Origin: Leptolyngbya sp. SIOISBB
GTDB lineage: Bacteria > Cyanobacteriota > Cyanobacteriia > Phormidesmidales > Phormidesmidaceae
Assembly (NCBI GenBank): GCA_010671905.1
Contig: JAAHII010000001.1
Coordinates: forward strand, 4,402,001-4,466,000
Length of the DNA: 64,000 nucleotides
Direction: 5' to 3'
In this document: piece by piece, positions 62,020-64,000 of the stretch
How the letters are laid out: every line of letters starts with the position of its first letter
Numbering within the stretch: the stretch's first letter is position 1
Translations under genes and position numbers: made by a program
Notes under the pieces: generated by a model
Database searches by the model: none
What the model saw: only the letters and a program-made list of their open reading frames with translations
What the model was told of the DNA's origin: nothing

Positions 62020-64000
62020 ATGGTAATGCCCCTTCTCAAACGATATGGTTTAGCCCTCAAGCGGTACAAGTGGGTTGCCGTAGCTGCGTTTTTAGGTACC
62101 TTGGGCATATCGGGGGTCCTGGCAATGCAGCCCCCGCCGGAAGAAGAATACCGCACCACTGGGGTGCTCGTGCAAAATACTCCTGTCGTTTCGTTTACGG
62201 CGACCGGCGTTGAGCTACAGCAACAGGGCCAAGGCATTATTACGCAGGACTTTTTGCTGGCCGATATTTTGCTCTCCCGAGTCGCGGAGCAACTGAATAA
62301 CGGTGGACTGGAAATCACGCCCCAACAAATCCGTAATCGCACCAATATCAATATCAATACCGGGGGTGGTGAAGAAGGCGGTAACATTTTGCAAAGTGTC
62401 AATGTTACTTACCAATCGGGTAACCCTCAAGAAGCTGAGGCCGTTTTATCGGTCTTGTTTCAAGGGATGGTTGAACTGAGCCGAGTGACCAATCGGGCCC
62501 GGCTAGGCACGATCATTGGTGCGTTGGAGGAACGGTTGCCGGCGATCGAAGCAGAACTCCGAGAAGCCGAGCAAACCCTAGAGGCTTATGATCGCATCGA
62601 AGGTCCTGCCATTCAGGCGGCACTCGATGGCAGTTTGCTGGGGGAAATTTCTTCTAGTCAGCAACAGCGGCGGCAAAACCTCATTACTTTGGCTGGTATT
62701 GATGCCCAGATGCAGAGTTTACAGGCACAGTTGGGGTTATCGCCAGAGGCTGCTTATGCTTCGTCAGCCTTGAGTGCTGACCCGATCGTCCAGAATCTAC
62801 GCGCTAGCATTTATCAAGCTGAGTCCCAGATCAAAACCTTGTCTCGAGATTTGCGGCCCGCTCATCCAACTATGGTTGAGTTGCAAAACAGTCTCGAAAC
62901 GTATGATCAACTCTTGCAAGAGCGGGCTGTAGAGGTGATTGGCGACCGCTTGCCAGCTGTCCCCAGTGCGGAGGTGATCCGCCAAAATAGCAATCTTGAC
63001 CCTGCAAGAGCCCAGCTTGCTAATCAACTCGTGGGACTAAAAACCCAACGCGATGCATTAATTACGCAACAGCAGGTGTTAGCTCAGTCAGAACAACAAT
63101 TGCGAGCCGCCTACACACGATTGCCCAACAAGCAGCTGGAGCGCGATCGTCTAGCTCAGCAAGTCGCTCTCAAAAAGGCACTATATGACCAGGTACAGGC
63201 TAAGCGGATTGACGCTCAAGCGGCTGAAGCCGAAACCGTCAGTAGTCTTTCGGTTGCCAGCCCTCCTTCTACAGAAGTGATTCCTGTAGAAGCAGCGTCA
63301 CCCATTGTGGTGTTGCTGTTAGGTAGTATTGTTGGCCTCGGTATCGGTGGCGGCCTCGTCTTCTTGTTAGACATGCTTGATCCAACGATTCGTATCTTTG
63401 AAGACTTGGACAAGCTGTTCGAAGAACAAGATATTCCTTTGCTGGGTGTGATTCCTGAACTTAACCCACGTCAGGCAGAACCGTTGTTGATTACGGATCT
63501 CAATCATCCCTGCAGTGAGATTTATGAACGTTTGCGGAGTAACCTGCAACTGTCTGGCCTAGCGATTAATGATGGCCAAATACCCAAAACCGTCTTAGTG
63601 ACCAGTCCAGTGTTTCATGAGGGTAAAACAACAACGGCTTACAACTTAGGCATTGCCTCTGCTCGAGCGGGTCGCCGTACACTGATTGTTGAGATGAATT
63701 TTAGAAGCCCATCTCAATGTATGAGATTTGGCATCCAACCTGATGAACAGGCAATGATCGAACCGCTGCAATATTACAGTGGTCGACTCTCTGACCCCAT
63801 CCGGATGGTACCGGGTGTTGCCAACCTGTTTATCACGCCAGGTATCGGGCCTCAACGTAATCCGACAGCTATTCTTGACTCTAGCGAAATGAGTCGTTTT
63901 TTGAAGGATAGCAAGGCTCGATTTGATTTCGTGATTCTGGATGCCCCACACTTCACTGGCAGTAACGACGTCGTCTTGCTAGAACCTAGAACGGATGGGA
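62020..64000 (+). CDS. Wzc-like polysaccharide co-polymerase / BY-kinase, degenerate Walker A' (3' end beyond the window)
   Basis: At least 660 residues, open to the right edge. The start is the ATG at 62020 (62026 possible). Helix 1 is WVAVAAFLGTLGISGVLAM, then a long periplasmic coiled-coil region (about residues 150-400), helix 2 PIVVLLLGSIVGLGIGGGLVFLL near 428 and a cytoplasmic P-loop domain. The Walker A loop is SPVFHEGKTTTAYNLGIA near 530. The Walker A' motif of BY-kinases, normally with conserved Asp residues, here reads TLIVEMNFRSP, so those Asp are lost. Walker B-like FVILDAPHFTG is present. It may bind nucleotide but be a weak or inactive tyrosine kinase. It pairs with the Wza-like gene. 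Confidence 0.85.
   Translation, partial: MVMPLLKRYGLALKRYKWVAVAAFLGTLGISGVLAMQPPPEEEYRTTGVLVQNTPVVSFTATGVELQQQGQGIITQDFLLADILLSRVAEQLNNGGLEITPQQIRNRTNININTGGGEEGGNILQSVNVTYQSGNPQEAEAVLSVLFQGMVELSRVTNRARLGTIIGALEERLPAIEAELREAEQTLEAYDRIEGPAIQAALDGSLLGEISSSQQQRRQNLITLAGIDAQMQSLQAQLGLSPEAAYASSALSADPIVQNLRASIYQAESQIKTLSRDLRPAHPTMVELQNSLETYDQLLQERAVEVIGDRLPAVPSAEVIRQNSNLDPARAQLANQLVGLKTQRDALITQQQVLAQSEQQLRAAYTRLPNKQLERDRLAQQVALKKALYDQVQAKRIDAQAAEAETVSSLSVASPPSTEVIPVEAASPIVVLLLGSIVGLGIGGGLVFLLDMLDPTIRIFEDLDKLFEEQDIPLLGVIPELNPRQAEPLLITDLNHPCSEIYERLRSNLQLSGLAINDGQIPKTVLVTSPVFHEGKTTTAYNLGIASARAGRRTLIVEMNFRSPSQCMRFGIQPDEQAMIEPLQYYSGRLSDPIRMVPGVANLFITPGIGPQRNPTAILDSSEMSRFLKDSKARFDFVILDAPHFTGSNDVVLLEPRTDG

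Overview
The window is chromosomal DNA of a cyanobacterium, most likely a mesophilic and possibly salt-tolerant filamentous form (the last two points are inference). The evidence is frequent GCGATCGC (HIP1) octamers, a CruA/CruP-type lycopene cyclase, an AMIN-domain envelope protein, a cyanoexosortase B module, a nuclease-A-inhibitor homologue and a glucosylglycerol hydrolase homologue. I saw no rRNA, tRNA or CRISPR array.

Layout. 1-2.9 kb: a frameshifted glucosylglycerol hydrolase running off the left edge, a frameshifted small membrane protein and a DUF2752 protein, all on the minus strand. 3.5-9 kb (plus): UDP-glucuronate decarboxylase, UDP-glucose 6-dehydrogenase with a clear terminator, and a long Pro/Ala-rich AMIN protein. 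9.4-14.1 kb (minus): lycopene cyclase-like flavoprotein, aldo/keto reductase, tautomerase and RpiA. 14.2-33.8 kb (minus): a surface-polysaccharide locus of about 18 genes. In order of transcription these are an ABC flippase, a UDP-HexNAc 6-dehydrogenase, NeuB, NeuC, two methyltransferase-like genes, NeuA, a 2-hydroxyacid dehydrogenase, an unusual GT-B protein, a pyruvyltransferase, Wzy, GT4, SDR, GT2, SDR, an FkbM methyltransferase, a WecA/WbpL-like initiating transferase and a NuiA-like inhibitor. 34.0-35.2 kb: an intact-ended ISAs1-type insertion sequence with a perfect 10-bp target duplication. 35.5-41 kb (plus): a Wzz-like protein, a WbpM/PglF-like 4,6-dehydratase and a frameshifted multispanning protein. 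41-49.2 kb: a frameshifted sensor kinase, YgfZ, TfoX-N, a long TetR protein divergent from a fatty acid desaturase, an IS4-type transposase relic, a gene remnant broken by a 23-bp tandem duplication, HdeD and a CDF transporter. 49.6-57.2 kb: housekeeping genes (LpxB-related, ABC exporter, Ndk, NanE, GT2, Pgl, 1-Cys peroxiredoxin, a small conserved protein). 57.6-64 kb (plus): DegT aminotransferase, cyanoexosortase B and its partner, a Wza-like export protein and a Wzc-like co-polymerase that runs off the right edge.

How the genes fit together. The central locus can build a lipid-linked oligosaccharide. The WbpM-like dehydratase, a WbpV-like SDR and the WecA/WbpL-like transferase suit initiation with a 6-deoxy-HexNAc. 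NeuC, NeuB and NeuA make a CMP-activated nonulosonic (sialic- or legionaminic-like) acid. Glycosyl-, methyl- and pyruvyltransferases then decorate it, and the ABC flippase, Wzy and Wzz-like proteins move and polymerise it. UXS, UGD and the UDP-HexNAc dehydrogenase add uronic acid or pentose donors. The 57.6-64 kb genes form a second export and exosortase module.

The most striking pattern is that seven genes, at about 841, 2180, 22215, 28190, 34588, 39709 and 41373, are each broken by exactly one extra base. Six of the seven lie in mononucleotide runs of four or more, and each is repaired by removing a single base. Either this assembly has an insertion bias or the genome tolerates or uses such slippage. 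Gene losses here should not be believed before the reads are checked. The best biological leads are the nonulosonic acid locus with its AT-rich, HIP1-free core, the TetR protein with a decayed tyrosine-recombinase-like C-terminus facing a desaturase across two matching palindromes, and the AMIN/VirB10-like protein with 90-bp repeats.
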